Positions 35,460-49,443 of a DNA stretch of 64,000 nt are shown in pieces. Position 1 is the first letter of the stretch, and the number at the start of each line of letters is the position of its first letter. This stretch comes from Ziziphus jujuba (lineage: Eukaryota > Streptophyta > Magnoliopsida > Rosales > Rhamnaceae), in contig NC_083383.1 in assembly GCF_031755915.1 (NCBI RefSeq), forward strand, positions 20,697,001 to 20,761,000, written 5' to 3'. Under the pieces are notes generated by a model that worked only from the letters and a program-made list of their open reading frames with translations, did no database searches and was not told where the DNA came from. Both the position numbers and the translations under genes were made by a program.

Positions 35460-35850
35460 AGTATGTACTTTATGAGGGTTCATTTCAAGTGTGTTTATGG
35501 TTTATAGTGTATTTGGCCTTTTCTAGTCGTCTTTGACCATTCATAAATGATGTAGGTCCTATTCGATTCAGAAAGCAATCTATTCGGTTTAGGCTTTGCT
35601 TCACCTCAGCCAATTGTAGTCACTATTGATTAAATTGTCTTGATTTAAATATGCTGATTTGTGTCGACGTTATATCTTTCGTGAGCTGATTTTAATTAGT
35701 AACTTATGGTCTGGAACGTGTTTCAGAAGTAACTGCTATCAAAATAAATTGCTTCATACAATAGGTCAATAGATTGAGGACCTATTCTGATTATTTCAGA
35801 TCGTCTTTTGGAGGAAGCACGTTTGTGCTATTTTTATCCTATATAATAAC
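35460..35850 (-). repeat. LTR-like repeat, right copy, of a decayed gypsy element
   Basis: Partner of 33780-34300. It starts only about 115 bp from the integrase CDKC region, so most of the internal part was deleted. Confidence 0.55.
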
Positions 35851-38099
35851 CTTTTTTATACAGTAACTTTTTTATGAATAAATGAATTTTAAAAGGGATA
35901 AATGTTAATAAATATAAAGTAATTAAATAATAAGAAATAGCTTCTAAAATTTTGAAATACCTTTCATAAAATTGCCATGGTTTGTGGAAAAGGTAAAGTT
36001 GAACTCAACTCTTCTTGTTATAATACAAAATTTTAAAAACTCAAACATTTGATTTTTTTTTTCTTTCTTTTAAATTTGTGTTTACACTAATTATTAATAA
36101 ATTTTATTTATTCTATTAATTTTTTAAAAATTTACAAAATGAAAATATAAAATATATATTTTTATGTATCATACGTATTCAACTTGCTGAAATTAATAAT
36201 ATAATTTTTTATGTAGCTATATATAAATAAAAATTAGAGCTACTCACTAGTATTCTTTATCGTTAAAAAAAAAGGCTTGTGAGCTTCGATGTTTAAAATT
36301 ATTTAATTTATTTGATAAATTGAGTTCGAGCAAATTAAAATCGAGTTGAGTTTAAATTGATAATAAACAGTTCAAGTCTATTTACAACTTTAAATTAAAA
36401 TTTACCATTTTGTAAATATTTTGATAGACTTTTTGATACCTTTAGCATTATTAATTCCTAAATAGTATATCTAAAGTTAATATATCTATTTTTCCTATCT
36501 TCTATGTTTTACATTTTGATTAGGGTGAATTTAAACTTTTCAATTAAAAACAATTATAGAATATCTCCATTTTGAAAATGTTTACTATAGACTCCTTTAA
36601 AAGTCATTTTTGTTTCATTTTAGAGGGCGTATTTAATTGGAATTTTACTTTATTTTTATAGATTATTTTTTTAATGATTAACTTTTGAAAAATTCATAGA
36701 CTTCTATTAACTTTTATAGAATTTACAAAACTTTTATAGATTTTAATTTTAAAATACTTTAATGGAGATTAATATACTTTTATAAAAATTAATTGATTTT
36801 CATAGATTTTGATAAACTTTTATTGATTTTTCAATATAACTATAAACTTTTTATAAACTTTTTAATAACAAAATTATGTTTCACATGTCAATAAAAAAAA
36901 AAATTAATAGGAACCACTTTAAAAAGGAAAAGTTAGTTAAAAAATAGAAATAAAATTTTATGACCTTTATGAAATTATTAGGAAAAAATTTACAGTTTAT
37001 AGTATTTTTCTTTTTATTTCGATTTTTATGTACAGTCTATAAATATTCTTTTATTTTTTTGATTATGGTGGAGTTAGCGCGGGCACTCCAAAAGTATAGG
37101 ATGACAATGGAGTGTGGTAGGATGGAGATTCGCTAAAAGGGAAATAAAACAGGATGAGGAAGCCTATTTCTCCAATTTTATTTTATTTTATTTTTTAATG
37201 ATATTCAATATATATTTTAAATGTATTAGTTTATTAATATAAATTATATATTTTTACTAATAAGTTTATACTTTTAAAAGCAATAACAATACATAAATAT
37301 AAATGAAAGAAAATATATAAAGATAGTCATAAATGTATAAATAAAATTAAACAAACATATATACAGGCAGGCAGTACATTTCCTAATCCCCCCTCAGATT
37401 TGTCTACCTTCTAAGGGTGGGTTCTTGCGAATTACCATCCCTACAGGAGTTAAGTTGCCAAAATGATTTATGAAATAATTCAATTGTATTCATTTTAAAA
37501 ATCTTCAAAAATTTTAGGGTAAATGCATGAAATTTTTTTTAAACAAATCTTTCTATGTTTTATTTAAAAGTCAATAAAAATTATAAATTTAAAAAGTCAA
37601 TAAAAATTATTATCATTTTAAAAATACTACATAAATTTTTAACTGAATACCTTCAACTTTTATACACTTTTAAAAAGTAATTTAAAATTTATATTATATA
37701 TTTTCAAATTTAAAAGTTTGAATTAAATACCATTTAATTTTTGACTTCCACAAAAGTCCATTCAATTAAAATGTTAATGAAATATCAAACTATCATATAG
37801 TTAAACTATTACTCAGCTTATATTGTTGATTTAAAATGACACTAACCTTTTTTTTTTTTTTTTACTTCTTTGCTACAAATAATCCATTTATTAATCTATA
37901 TTATTTTTACAAATTAACCATTTATTAATCTATCATTATTTTTTCAAATAATAATTTTAATGTTCTAAGATGTAAATGTTGTGAAAAACAATGAATAATC
38001 AATAAATTAAAATAAAAAATTATTGGTTTCTCCGTAATTTTGGGAAATCTACCAGTAATGTGGTTGAGCTTTAAGGCCTTTTTTCATGACCTCTCTCTT
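35851..38099. other. AT-rich intergenic stretch
   Basis: No gene is visible. A-rich and T-rich tracts dominate (36.1-37.9 kb). Confidence 0.5.
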
Positions 38100-38340
38100 G
38101 CTTGGTTTCAAGATTTTTGAAGTTGAGGGATGTGTGTTGATAATCCTTATATCCTTATCTTGGATTGATTGGAAGATGTAGAAGGCTAGTTGAAAGAGGT
38201 AGGCAAATTTCTCTAAAACATATGTTTAGAGTATGTAATAGAGTCGCTAATGTTTTAGCTAACCACTCCTGGTTCCACAAAGAATCTCTTGCTTGCTTGA
38301 AAGATATCCTGTTTAAAGAGTGTTGGAAAATATTTACTTC
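38100..38340 (+). pseudogene. RNase H-like fragment, LINE-type (RVT_3)
   Basis: Residues read GRCRRLVERGRQISLKHMFR followed by VCNRVANVLANHSW and KESLACLKDILF, resembling the end of plant RVT_3 domains (IxxxHVxREANRVADxLA) found in LINE-derived proteins. The upstream part is frameshifted and there is no complete domain. The fragment is too short for firm assignment. Confidence 0.45.
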
Positions 38341-39790
38341 AAGAGGAAAAAATATATGTTAAGGAAATATATAAAACATCAAATATTAATAAAATAAATA
38401 GATAAGCAAGTTAAATTAAATATTGTCTGTCAATACTACATCAAGGCACAATTATGTTATTTTACAAGAAGATATGCCTTTTCTGCACTGAATTATATAA
38501 TACATTCTTTTACCAAGATGCAACTGTCTTTTAGAAATTCTAGGGTATGGCTAAGAACTTCTCACAATTTTTTAATTATCCATATGCTGAAGCATATTAT
38601 AAAATATAAAATAATATATTGATTGTAAAATAAGAAGAACAAAAAACTCAAATCATATTTCAAAATAGATCGTCAAATCAGGTCAAGTCTTCCTCTAATA
38701 ATTTTTTTTTTTTTTAATGGTGGACGAAAACCATTATAAATTTATTTTAAAACTACTAAAACAATTACAATAAAATGCCTTAAATATATATATATAATAA
38801 TAAAAAATAGTTGAAACCTCTTTAATATGTAATGATAAAAATGATTAATAATATTAAAACACATAATTTTAAATAAAATCTAACGAAGAGAGTTTAGGTT
38901 TTTATTTTATTTCATTTTATTATTATTCTTATTATTATTATTTTGTTTTAAGGGGTTTCTTAAGATGGTTCGTGTCTTAGGACTTTAACATGCCTTTATA
39001 CCAAAAAAATAAAAAAATAGGATTATAATTCCTTTTTTATTTTTATTTTTTTGGGGGTAATGAAAAGAAGGATTGTAATTGGTCTTTGTTAAATGGTTAA
39101 ATGTGCATAAACAGGTTAAAATTGTTGTCTTGTTATATAAATTGATTAAAACCTAAGTAGCAAAGAAGCTAAAGTGATAACAAAAATCATAAATCAGAAG
39201 GCTACAACGAAATTTCTAAAAATGAAGACGCATGCATAAAGTCCAAAATAAAGGGGCTATGAAGTAAGTAAAATAATAATAGTAATAAATAAATAAAATA
39301 TAAAGGGGCTCTAGTGAAAATTTAATTTTATTATCCATTTTATATTTAGACCTGTTTGACGTCGTTTATGTTTTTATTTTTGTTTCAAATTTTACTTTTG
39401 TAAAAGTACAGATCTATGGGACCCGGGGGCACGTGCTACACCTCTCAATTTTTATTTTTTTTTCTTTTAATATGTTTAATACCTTTTTTTTTTAACTAAA
39501 TTACCAAAATTGAAGTTGTGCCCCCCTCCCCTTGGTTTTACTCCCACACACCCCAAATTTAGTTTTACAGTTTTTAAATTTTTTCTCAATTATTTTTTTC
39601 CCATCTCCAATTTATTCACAATCATTCTTATTAAATATAGTTATAATATTTATTCACAATATAATACCTTTTTTTTTTTGAAATATAAAATAATACTTAT
39701 TAGTTACAAAATTTAAAAATAAGGATTATTTATAATTACAATGAATACAATTAGTTAATAACAAAATAATTATATAATTAAAACAAAAAA

Positions 39791-39852
39791 CTATAGTTAT
39801 TTATAAATAAAATTTATTTAACTATAGTTATTTATAAATAAAATTTATTTAA
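39791..39852. repeat. Tandem duplication, 2 x 31 bp
   Basis: Units 39791-39821 and 39822-39852 are identical, beginning CTATAGTTATTTATAA. Confidence 0.9.
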
Positions 39853-41897
39853 CTAGTATTTTATGTTGTTCAAATTATAGAGATGCTAATTCTTCATTTT
39901 AATGACTAATTTTACCGTTATTTTTCTTGTTATTCATTTATTTTTGGTTAACTAATATCTAACAAAATCTAAAATGATTTTTCTTCCCCCCCCCCCTCTT
40001 TTTGCTTTAAATTATGATTTTTTTAATGTTAATTTTTAATGCATTTATTGTGAGTGTCAACATATTGAAATATATTGTTTTAAGAGAATCGAATTAGAGG
40101 AAAATAATAAAAAAAGAAACCTATTCAATTTATAAAAAAATAATAATTTGTTGAGCTAGCTACAATATAGGAAAAAATGTTACGTATGTATAAATATCCA
40201 AAATTCCAAAAAAAAAAATAAAATAGTATCACTATATTACACAATTTGCCTCCTGATAATAATTTCTGGATCTATCGTTGATTAAAAGTGTTTCTGATTT
40301 ACACTTTCTGAAAAGTTTTGTAAACATTCACAAAAACTAGATCAAACAGGATTTTAAAATCACTTTTAAAAAATAAAATTACAGATAAAACTATGGTTTT
40401 TTTTTTTTTTTTTGGGCTTCCATAAATAAAATTGTGGTGTTATAGTTTAAATTTTTATAATTTTAAAGAAGCTCTTCAAGATATATTATTTTTTTAAAAA
40501 AAAAATTCAATTTTTTTTAAAACATTTTGAAGATATAACAAAAAGTAAAAAGTTACTAAACAGGTTTTGAGCATTTTAGAGATATAACAAAGAAAAGAGA
40601 GTTACTAAACAAGTTTTGAACATATTTACTTTAAAAAAAAAAAAAAGAAGTTCTCAATATTTTAAAGAATTATTCTAAGTGTGCTATCTTTCTGTAATAT
40701 TGTAATATAGTTGATTTTTTTTTTTGGCTAAAATATTCATATTATATCAAAAAATAAAATAAAATAAAACAATAAAGTTTTGCTATTTGTTGCCCAACAA
40801 TGCTAGAGATACAAAAATTGTTTATTCGAAATAATAAAAAAATTTCATGATGATGGGTGAGGATGAAAATTAACCTAGGAATTCGGGTTACATGACAAAT
40901 TGATAAATTCTAAATATAAACTAACAAAATAATGTCACATCATTTGTAAATTGGATAAACAATTTTATGTTTATAACATTATTGTTTGTCACAGTTGCTT
41001 ATCATTCATTGTTAATGTAACAATTACCAATTAGATGTATTTAATTTTATTTCAGTTTCTTAAAGCTAAAAGTCTCATATCATAAAGGAAATATAGAGGC
41101 ATCAATTAAATTTATCTGATAATTATTAGTGATGATAAATTACAATTTTTAATAAAAAGTTGTTAAAAAAAAGCCTAAGCCATAGGTCCATGGAGGGAGG
41201 AAAAAAATAGAGTATCTTCAATTCAAAATGGAATCTCATATAAATAATGTGTGTGTGTATATCCCGCATAAAGAAGAAGTGACAAAAGTAATTCAATTAG
41301 TTTATATTTAGTTTTATAAACGTAAGAAAGCGTATAATATTATTATAAGTTTACGTAATTTTTGAAAATTAATACTCAATTTTGGTTATTAAATATTATA
41401 AAAAAATAGGTCAAATTTGAGAAAATGGTCCAGGTTTGATGTTCAGGGGAAGATATGGAGGAGTAGATTGATTGGAGAAGGTGAAGGACTCCATCCCTGT
41501 GGTCTGTGACCCTGAGACAACAGATAGCCAAGTGGGCCCCCTTACTTTCCTTAATATAGAAAGTCTCTATTATGTCGTGTTCTAGGCCTCTTTTTCCACG
41601 AAAAAATCCAACTTACCAAAGCAAAAATCACTTCCAAGTCCCATTTACAGCTGTGCGATGACTCAACTCCTTTCATGCACGATGACCGCATGCGTAAAAT
41701 AGAATTCTTTAACAAAAAAAAAGAGAGTAAAATAGAATCCATAAAATAAATAAATATATATATATATAGATGTATATATGCTAGAAATAATTATACGATA
41801 GAAACCGATCTACATATGTACTATATTAAAATTGATATTTTTTAATATTTTTTTAAAAAAAATATTAATTTTATTGTATATATTATGTATATATACA

Positions 41898-41943
41898 CAT
41901 CAAAATTAATATATTTTTTTTAAAAAATATTAATTTTGATGTG
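41898..41943. repeat. AT-rich hairpin
   Basis: ACATCAAAATTAATA is mirrored by TATTAATTTTGATGT around an A/T-rich centre. Further AATATTAATTTT words at 41830-41880 suggest a decayed MITE. Confidence 0.65.
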
Positions 41944-44002
41944 ATTCGTATTATAAAATTTTTCTATATATTAGATTGCAAAAGAAAAATATACATATAG
42001 CCAAAATAACGTGAATAAATCAACTGTTCTATTTATTAAAAAAGTAAATATACACCATTTTGTATTGGAGGCCAACCTCTTTGATATAGTGGGAAAATAT
42101 TTGCATTTACTTTGTTGTATTTTATTTATAAAAAATATTATTTATTAATATCTAAATTCAAATATTAATTTTGATTAAAAAAGTAAGAGATATTATCTTT
42201 CTTCGTATTCTTAGAATTAACAATATTCGTGAATCAATCTACAAATTTAAATTATTGATGTATTTATCTGATCTATTATCTTTTTCTACCCTTCCACCCA
42301 GCATCACTTCTCCATCTTTATTTTATTTTGTTTTTCTAACAAATGATAAATAGAAATAACCCCTTCTCCATCCCAAATTTTTTAAATTAAAAAGAAAAGA
42401 AAAAAAAAAAAGGTGCAACCGTGGTGCTTGATGTGGCCTACTTTTGAAAATGGGCTTGCTTAATTGATAATGGACAATATTATATCTGATAAAATCTTAC
42501 ATGATATGATAATAAGATACGAATTTATACAATAATTTATAAGTTTGAATTTATGACATCGTGTCAAGTATGTATTAGTGTCATCTAATTATATCTAATA
42601 AATTAATAAATTTTAACAAATAAAATATGATAATATACAATAGATCTATTATATCCATTAAAGAAAGATACTTTTGTAATGATGCAAGTATTATAATATT
42701 AAAGATACTTTAATTTATTGTTAAACATATATTGATTTATTATTTTTATCTAATTTTTTAAAAATCTAAAAACAAACCAATCTATTTGTAATATTTTTTT
42801 TAAACATCATTTTATTATTTCAAAACTAAATCAAATTTGAATTTATAAATTTGTATACATTCTTAATAGATTATTAACGGATTACATGATAATTTAACTA
42901 ATGAGTTCGACTTTATCTATTTCTATACGAAAACTTAAAAGTTTATGTTTGGGCTAAATAAATTTTATACGAACATGATACGATACGATACGAACACAAT
43001 TCAACATGATATGTTGCTAGGTCTAGATGACACTAATCTATCAAGTGCAACTTCTTGTGCCTCTCCTCCTTCTTTGTTTTTTTTCTTTTTTTGGTTCTTT
43101 TTTTTGTTAGTTAGTTTGTTTATGCTTTTAAGACTCCTACAACTCTTATTCATGTGCCTTTACTCATTTATTTATTTATTTTTGTAAAAGAAAAGATTGT
43201 TTTTTTTTTTTTTGGTCATCCTAACAAAAATATTACTTCAATTTGAGAAAATTGCACTAATACTTTATATATTTTTAAAATTTACATATGCAGATTATAT
43301 TTTTACATTATTAATTTTCTAGAATATGGTTTCAGTTTTTCCTAAAATTGATTAATTCAAAAATAAATAGCATTTAATTTTCCATCCAAAATAAATTTCC
43401 AATCACGTTTCTCTTTCCAAATTGATGAATAATTTCAATTATTTTTTCTATTATGGTTTTTTTTTTAGGGTCAAGTTTCAATTCTCTCTCTTAAGCAACA
43501 ATTTTAGAGAAAACTTAAAATTAGCATGGGTTCATTATTTTCAAAAGACACATACTCATCAAATGACAAATGGAAGAAACCCTACATAACTTTTAGTCAA
43601 GGAAAATTATGGTCCTTGTTTAGCAGAACCACCGATTTTATTTTATTTTTCTTAATATGAGAGCCATCGAATTTTATGATAGTCCAAAAACTTTAAATAT
43701 GAAATTTTAATTCATGGGCACATGGCTTTTCAATCTTAACCATTGTTAATGGTCAATTTTGAAAAAATATACATTTTGGGTCATATCAGAAAAATAAAAG
43801 GAGTTATGATTTGATCATTTATTTTCATGTGGCATTTTTGTTTTCCTTTTATTTGTTTGTGAAATTAGTCAAAAGGAGCGATTTGATCGCTTGTCAACCT
43901 TTCCCCTCTTTCGAAAATGCCTTTTAAATTTTCTTGGGTATTATTTTAGTATCGAAGCTCTTTCCAAGATCCTTTTCAAGGAAACTGCTCCTATGATAGG
44001 AT

Positions 44003-47000
44003 TGTTATTAGGATTCTTTTCGGACATTTAAATTAGTCCCATTTAGAAATTTTTTATTGAATATCTAATAAAATCTATTCATGAATTGGATATAATCTAA
44101 CAGAATAAATAAAATATTATAAATACATTTAATATAATTTATATAAAATTATTAATATAAATATCAAGAGTTGAAACTTTAGATCCAAGAGAGCGAAAGA
44201 TAAATTCAAAGTTATATGTCAGGACCCGTCCAGAATTCCTTCCCCGGAACCCTAGACAATCCTGATCCCAGGGAAATCCTACCGGACCTTCCAACGGAAA
44301 ATCCGACAGAGCCTCCCCTAAGGGATTTACTTACCACAAATTACCTGCACTGAAAACGTACTTCTAAAAACATCCCCTTATTCCTCCCACAAACTACAAG
44401 TTGTTTCCACAGATTTCAGCACTTCTCAAAAGCAATAACAGTCCAGTGCATAAATAAAACAGAAGTATCCCAATAGTATACAGAGCTTTAAGAAGTGCTA
44501 AACAACAGAAATACAACAAGGCTGAAAGAAATAATACACTGAAATGAAAGAGTACAGAGTACTTCTCGAAACACAACTGCAGCGGAAAACTTGGTTCGCT
44601 CCGGAAGAACGTCTACCACCACTTGCACCTAAGGGAACGGAATTTAAGAGTATGAGATGCTAATCATCTCAGTGAGTGACCCTAACTACTGAACACCTTT
44701 AATAATAATAATATAAAAATAAAGGAATTTAATTAACCAGTACCGAACAATTAAATAAATAAATAAATAACAATTGAAGTAATACTCTCTCAAAACTCTC
44801 ACTATTCACTCCGTTGGAAATGTTCCCCTTTTAAAACATTTTCACAAAACCCGATGTACGTACTCCCCGAAAACCAAGGGACCAAATAATTTAATAAACA
44901 ACAAATAAATAAATAAATAAATAAGTACCCCAAATATAAATATACTGCAATAAATTATAATAAAAAATTTTAGAACACCTTTGGGGTTTAAAACATTATT
45001 TGCAATTTACACCGACGCACCACACCATATACCGGTGATGCCCTCCGATACTCAGCGTCTCGAGCACCGACTGGCGGGGTGTTAAAGAGAGAAACCTGCA
45101 ACGGTCATTTCGGCGTCCCGACAGTACCGACTGCTAAAAAACCATCACCCGGCCAAGGAGGGGGGCGGCGGTGGCCAATAACAACATGCCTGCCCACGGT
45201 CCAATGGCAACTCACGGGTGAAGTAAAAGCCGTGCGCTAAACCAGATAATAACCGCGCACTACCACGTGTCCATACACCATACACCAGAACACCAATACT
45301 GTATGAGTGCGTCTAAAAATAAACATAAGTAACCAACCGTACCGTTTTTCCAAAAACCACCGTGGGAAGTATACCAAATTTTCACAAAACACCATCCCAC
45401 ATATTTTTATTTAATAACCCGGTACGAAACATTAATAACCAACAACCACAAATTTTCTCGAAGTACGAGATGCAACCATAAAAATACTGCGGGCATAATT
45501 TATAAAATATAACCAAATATTTTCGTAAAATATTTAACCCAATTATGCCCAGAAAATTAATACTGAAAACCACGTACAAATACTACCGAAATACACCTTG
45601 CTCATGCATAATAAATTAATTAAACCACAATAAAACCATAACTAAATTGTACCACATGAGCACAAATTATAGATATCAATTTAATACCACATAAATACAA
45701 TTAATTACCCCAAAAATATTTTTAAAGGTGGGTCACTCACCTGGAGCACGCAATTAACCCATGATCCACCACGGGATTAATTCTACGACTCACTGGTGCT
45801 CCTAGAACAAAATTCACAGACAGTCAAATAAATTAATATTTTAATCGGGTAAATAATACCCGGTACCCGGGGAGCTTAAACGCAAACGTTAACCAAAATA
45901 GGCGAATGATATACCGAATCGAAGCTCGTGGAACGAGGATCACCAATCCGGTCTCCATCGACCCCAATTCCGCTGGAGGTGGCCGGAATTTGGCCGGAAC
46001 GTCTCGGCAGGTTTTCAATTCCTCGTATCTCGCAAACCGCTTCAAATTTTTGAGATTGGAGGCCATATTTGAACTCAGAGGGGTCGAAAATAGGGGGAGA
46101 GGGGTTTAATTCGGACTGGGCTGGCCGGAAAACACAAGAAAAGAGGAGAGAGAAATTTGGCCGGCCGGCGGCTTCTCCAGCCCGATCGGCGGCTGGCCGG
46201 GAAATTTGGTGGCTGAGGTCGCCTCTTCCTTCCGCACGTCACTAGCCGGCGCGTGTACAGTATGGGTTGCCGGAATTTGAAAAATACGGTGAGAGAGAGG
46301 GACGGCCGGAGGGAGAGAAAAATAACTGTGTGTGTTGTTTTGATGGGCTCGGGGAAGAAGGAAAAAAGAAAAAAAGAAAAAGAAAAGAAAAGGGAGGTGT
46401 TTTCCCACGTGGGGAAAAAAGAAAAGAAAAAGAAAAAGAAAAAGAAAAGAAAAAGAAATAAAATAAAAATAATTAAATAATAATATTATTATTTAAAATA
46501 ATAATAAAAATAATTTGATTTTACACATGGTTGACATGTGGCTTCTCAATATGGTGACACATGGCCACCTTCATTAAGTCACACGTGGCACATCGTTACG
46601 CGTGTAAAAATAATATTAAAATAGTACAGTATTTGAAAAACTTTACAGGTCCATAACTTTCAAACTACATGTCCAAATCGGACGTGCCGCTAGTCTACGG
46701 ACTCGTATTGACGAGCACTTCACAACCATGCATGAGTCAACGCTCAACCTTGCATGAATAAAAAGTCAACTCTGGCACCCCTTGGACATTTTGGACCTCA
46801 ACTTGTTTTGCTCAAAACTTTCAAACCGTAGCTCCGTTTTCAACGTGCTACCAGTCTACGAACTCGTGCCAACATGTACTTCATAACGGTACCTCAGTCA
46901 ACCTAGAATTTCAACCGGGTCAAAAAGTCAACTTTTGACCCCTTGGTCAACGGTCAACGGTCAACTTCGGTCAACGTGCAAAAATTCCGACATGGTTCGG

Positions 47001-47727
47001 GACGGGGTGTTACATTATATATATCAGGATAATCCATTAGAGTAATTTAAAAGAAGTGTAGGAGTTTTAAGTCTAAATAGAAACAACAAAAATAATAGAT
47101 TCAGTGAAAGAATATAGAAAAGAAAAATACCTTAATAACAAAAGTACGATAGTGATAAAGACACAGAGATAATGATAATGAAGAATGTCTAAATATGGTG
47201 TGCGCAACATGTCAGTTAAGGCCTAAAGGAATAGTTTAAAAACATAAAATTATGAGACAAACTTAGTGAATGAAATAAAATAATGATATGAAAATATTTA
47301 TTTAACGTTAAAAAATTTTACTTAAGATCTCACTTCCATTCTTTCGAAATTTTTTCTGTTTTTTAAAAATAACTTTCTCAAAACCCAAGTATTTCCCTTG
47401 TATAGCAAAACTCATATATCGCAAGCAAAAATGAATAATTATAATAGATATCATGATCTTAAATACTCGAATAAGTAATCTATATTTCTAATAAACAAAC
47501 CATAAATAAAAATAATCATTTCATATCCATAGCTCATATAATACCAAACCTTGAGTGCCATGCCTAATACCAAAAATTTTTCATTCAACTCTTAGTATCC
47601 TGAAGTGTCGTAGACGAATTGGGGAAGAAGAAACTATTTATTGGCTCTTTGTGTCCCAAGACTCCAAGAATAGATTAGGATAACTCGACCAGTCTTTACA
47701 TCATATGATGATAGCAGGCATTGAGCA

Positions 47728-47770
<43 letters not shown>

Positions 47771-49439
47771 TAATATTATAATTGTATCTATATCTATATC
47801 ATTATCTGTATCCGTAACTATAGTATTGCTTGGCATACAGTATCACATATCCACATCTCACATATATTTTATAGTAAAAATGACATTTGTTCCTTTATAT
47901 CTATACCCAAAATCTTAATGTAATTATTTGGCATATTATATGCAAATCATATATAAATAAGGGAAATAAAATAATCAAATAAAGTTATATAGCAATAATC
48001 AATCTAATTATCAAAACTTTTTAAATACTAAGATCCATAATTTCACCATGAGCATATTAGAGTTTGGAAATTTTTAAAAGCTTGCAAAAAAATCATATGA
48101 AATGATAACTTTTATATATATTATATAATCAAATTTATATAGAATTTCATAAAACTTCAAAAACCATGAACTATCAATTTAACATGCCCTAAAAATATTT
48201 AAATCTACTCACAGAGATATAACACACTTATGATCTGTAGTCAAATCACCTTTAGTCTGTATCCTAATATCTAAAATATAATAAGAATATTTTTTAGGTT
48301 TCTAAAAATTAAACTAAAGATATTGATGTATACTAAATGTCTTAAAATAACTTTTACAATTCTAAGATTTCCAAAATTATATATCAATGGGTCCAAATAT
48401 ATTACAAACCTTTAGTACCTGTACCTGAAATTGGTTTTCCACCCAAAGGTTGATTTTATAAAATTGAATTTCCTATAGACCCTATTAACATCTAATTATA
48501 CAATACCAATTTCAATTTGGTCCAAAGTTGTCTAAACACAATTCAATTTTACCCCATAGCAAACTAATTAATCCAAAAATAAAAAGTTAATCAAATTATG
48601 TCAAAAATTCATAAACTTTATCTTAATGGAAGACCCAATAGATGGGTAACATAGTGAAGTGCTTACTTTAGTCCAATTTCGCTGCTGGTGACTAGAAAAC
48701 TCAGTGAGAAAATTTAGCCAAACTTGATATTGATGGATCTCACAATGGTAAAAACTTTTCACAAAAGAAAGTTGACAATGAATTTACTGGATCCCAAATA
48801 GGGGGGATAGGGGTACAAGTTAGGTTGGATTGGTCAAAAAATGGCTAGATCCCCCAAAAAACTAAAGATAGTCACCGTTGGCTTCATTGGCCTGATCTTG
48901 GCATGTCTAGAGGCGGTTGACCATGATTTTTGGTGGTTGAGGTCGCCAGAGGATGGACTATCATCTGTTTTGGCATGTTGATTGATTGGTGGTCGGCAAT
49001 GACTTGATTGGGGGCAAAAGATGTCTTGAAGTGGTTCGGGTCTAATCTCAGGTCTATAGGGGTTTTGGAGGCTTTTTAGGTATTTTCTAAATTTTTTAGT
49101 CCTATGGCACACCTCATGAGGTATATATAGGCCTTTGGATTATTAACAGAAAAAATTCAAAATTGATTTCGATATTGATGAAATAGTGATGGTCAAAGGT
49201 TTCCAAAACCATAAACTTTTTAATTGTAACTTAGAATTAAGTATGCTTCTAGTCTATGAACTTGTACCACAAACATTATGTAATGATACAAAAGTCAATG
49301 GAAAAATCTATTTCTAAAGAAAAGTCATACTTGATCGATCCCACACACAAATCTAATTTGGTGAACTTGGTCAATTCTAGTCAAACCGCTCAAAAAGAGA
49401 TCCAAATTCAGGATTTTTTTTTTGGGACAAGTTGTTACA
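44003..49439 (+). mobile_element. Older LTR-like element split by a younger relative
   Basis: The left part (about 44003-44216) has the ATATAATCTAACAGAATA block matching the AAAATCCGACAGAGCC block of the younger element. The right part (47015-49439) continues the same plan: TATAAT-rich text, a (TA)n run, a LTR-like central part with short GC-richer text at 48820-49060, and a 3' end with TCTAGTCTATGAACTTGTAC, GTCAAACCGCTCAAAAAG and closing GTTGTTACA at 49439. The left border is an estimate. No gag or pol is visible, consistent with a solo LTR. Confidence 0.5.
44217..47014 (+). mobile_element. 2.8-kb LTR-type element with intact ends and target duplication
   Basis: It begins TGTCAGGACCCGTCC and ends GACGGGGTGTTACA, and is flanked by a perfect 5-bp duplication TTATA (44212-44216 and 47015-47019), as integrase-made insertions are. 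It is less decayed and GC-richer than its neighbours. The 3' third has repeated GTCAAC words (46920-46975) and a TAGTCTACGGACTCGT block. Internal short frames have no domain I recognise, and there is no internal pair of LTRs, so a solo LTR or a non-coding LTR-type element is likely. Orientation is by the TG...CA ends and comparison with relatives. Confidence 0.85.
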
Positions 49440-49443
49440 TCCT

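Larger units (their letters stand above)
38341..44002. other. Long AT-rich intergenic stretch
   Basis: No gene is recognised. Contents seen are a 31-bp tandem duplication (39791-39852), a hairpin at about 41898-41943, and a GATAC-repeat patch near 42973-42993 typical of old plant retroelement text. A less AT-rich block at about 41420-41700 also shows nothing I can name. Confidence 0.5.

Noticed and set aside
44003..44216. Exact target duplication for the older element at 44.0-49.4 kb
   Set aside because: The left border is uncertain; candidate 5-bp words on the two sides (AGGAT and TCCTT) do not match as direct repeats.
45833..46480. Open frames inside the 2.8-kb LTR-type element
   Set aside because: They overlap on both strands, are rich in simple repeats at one end and show no retroelement or cellular domain.
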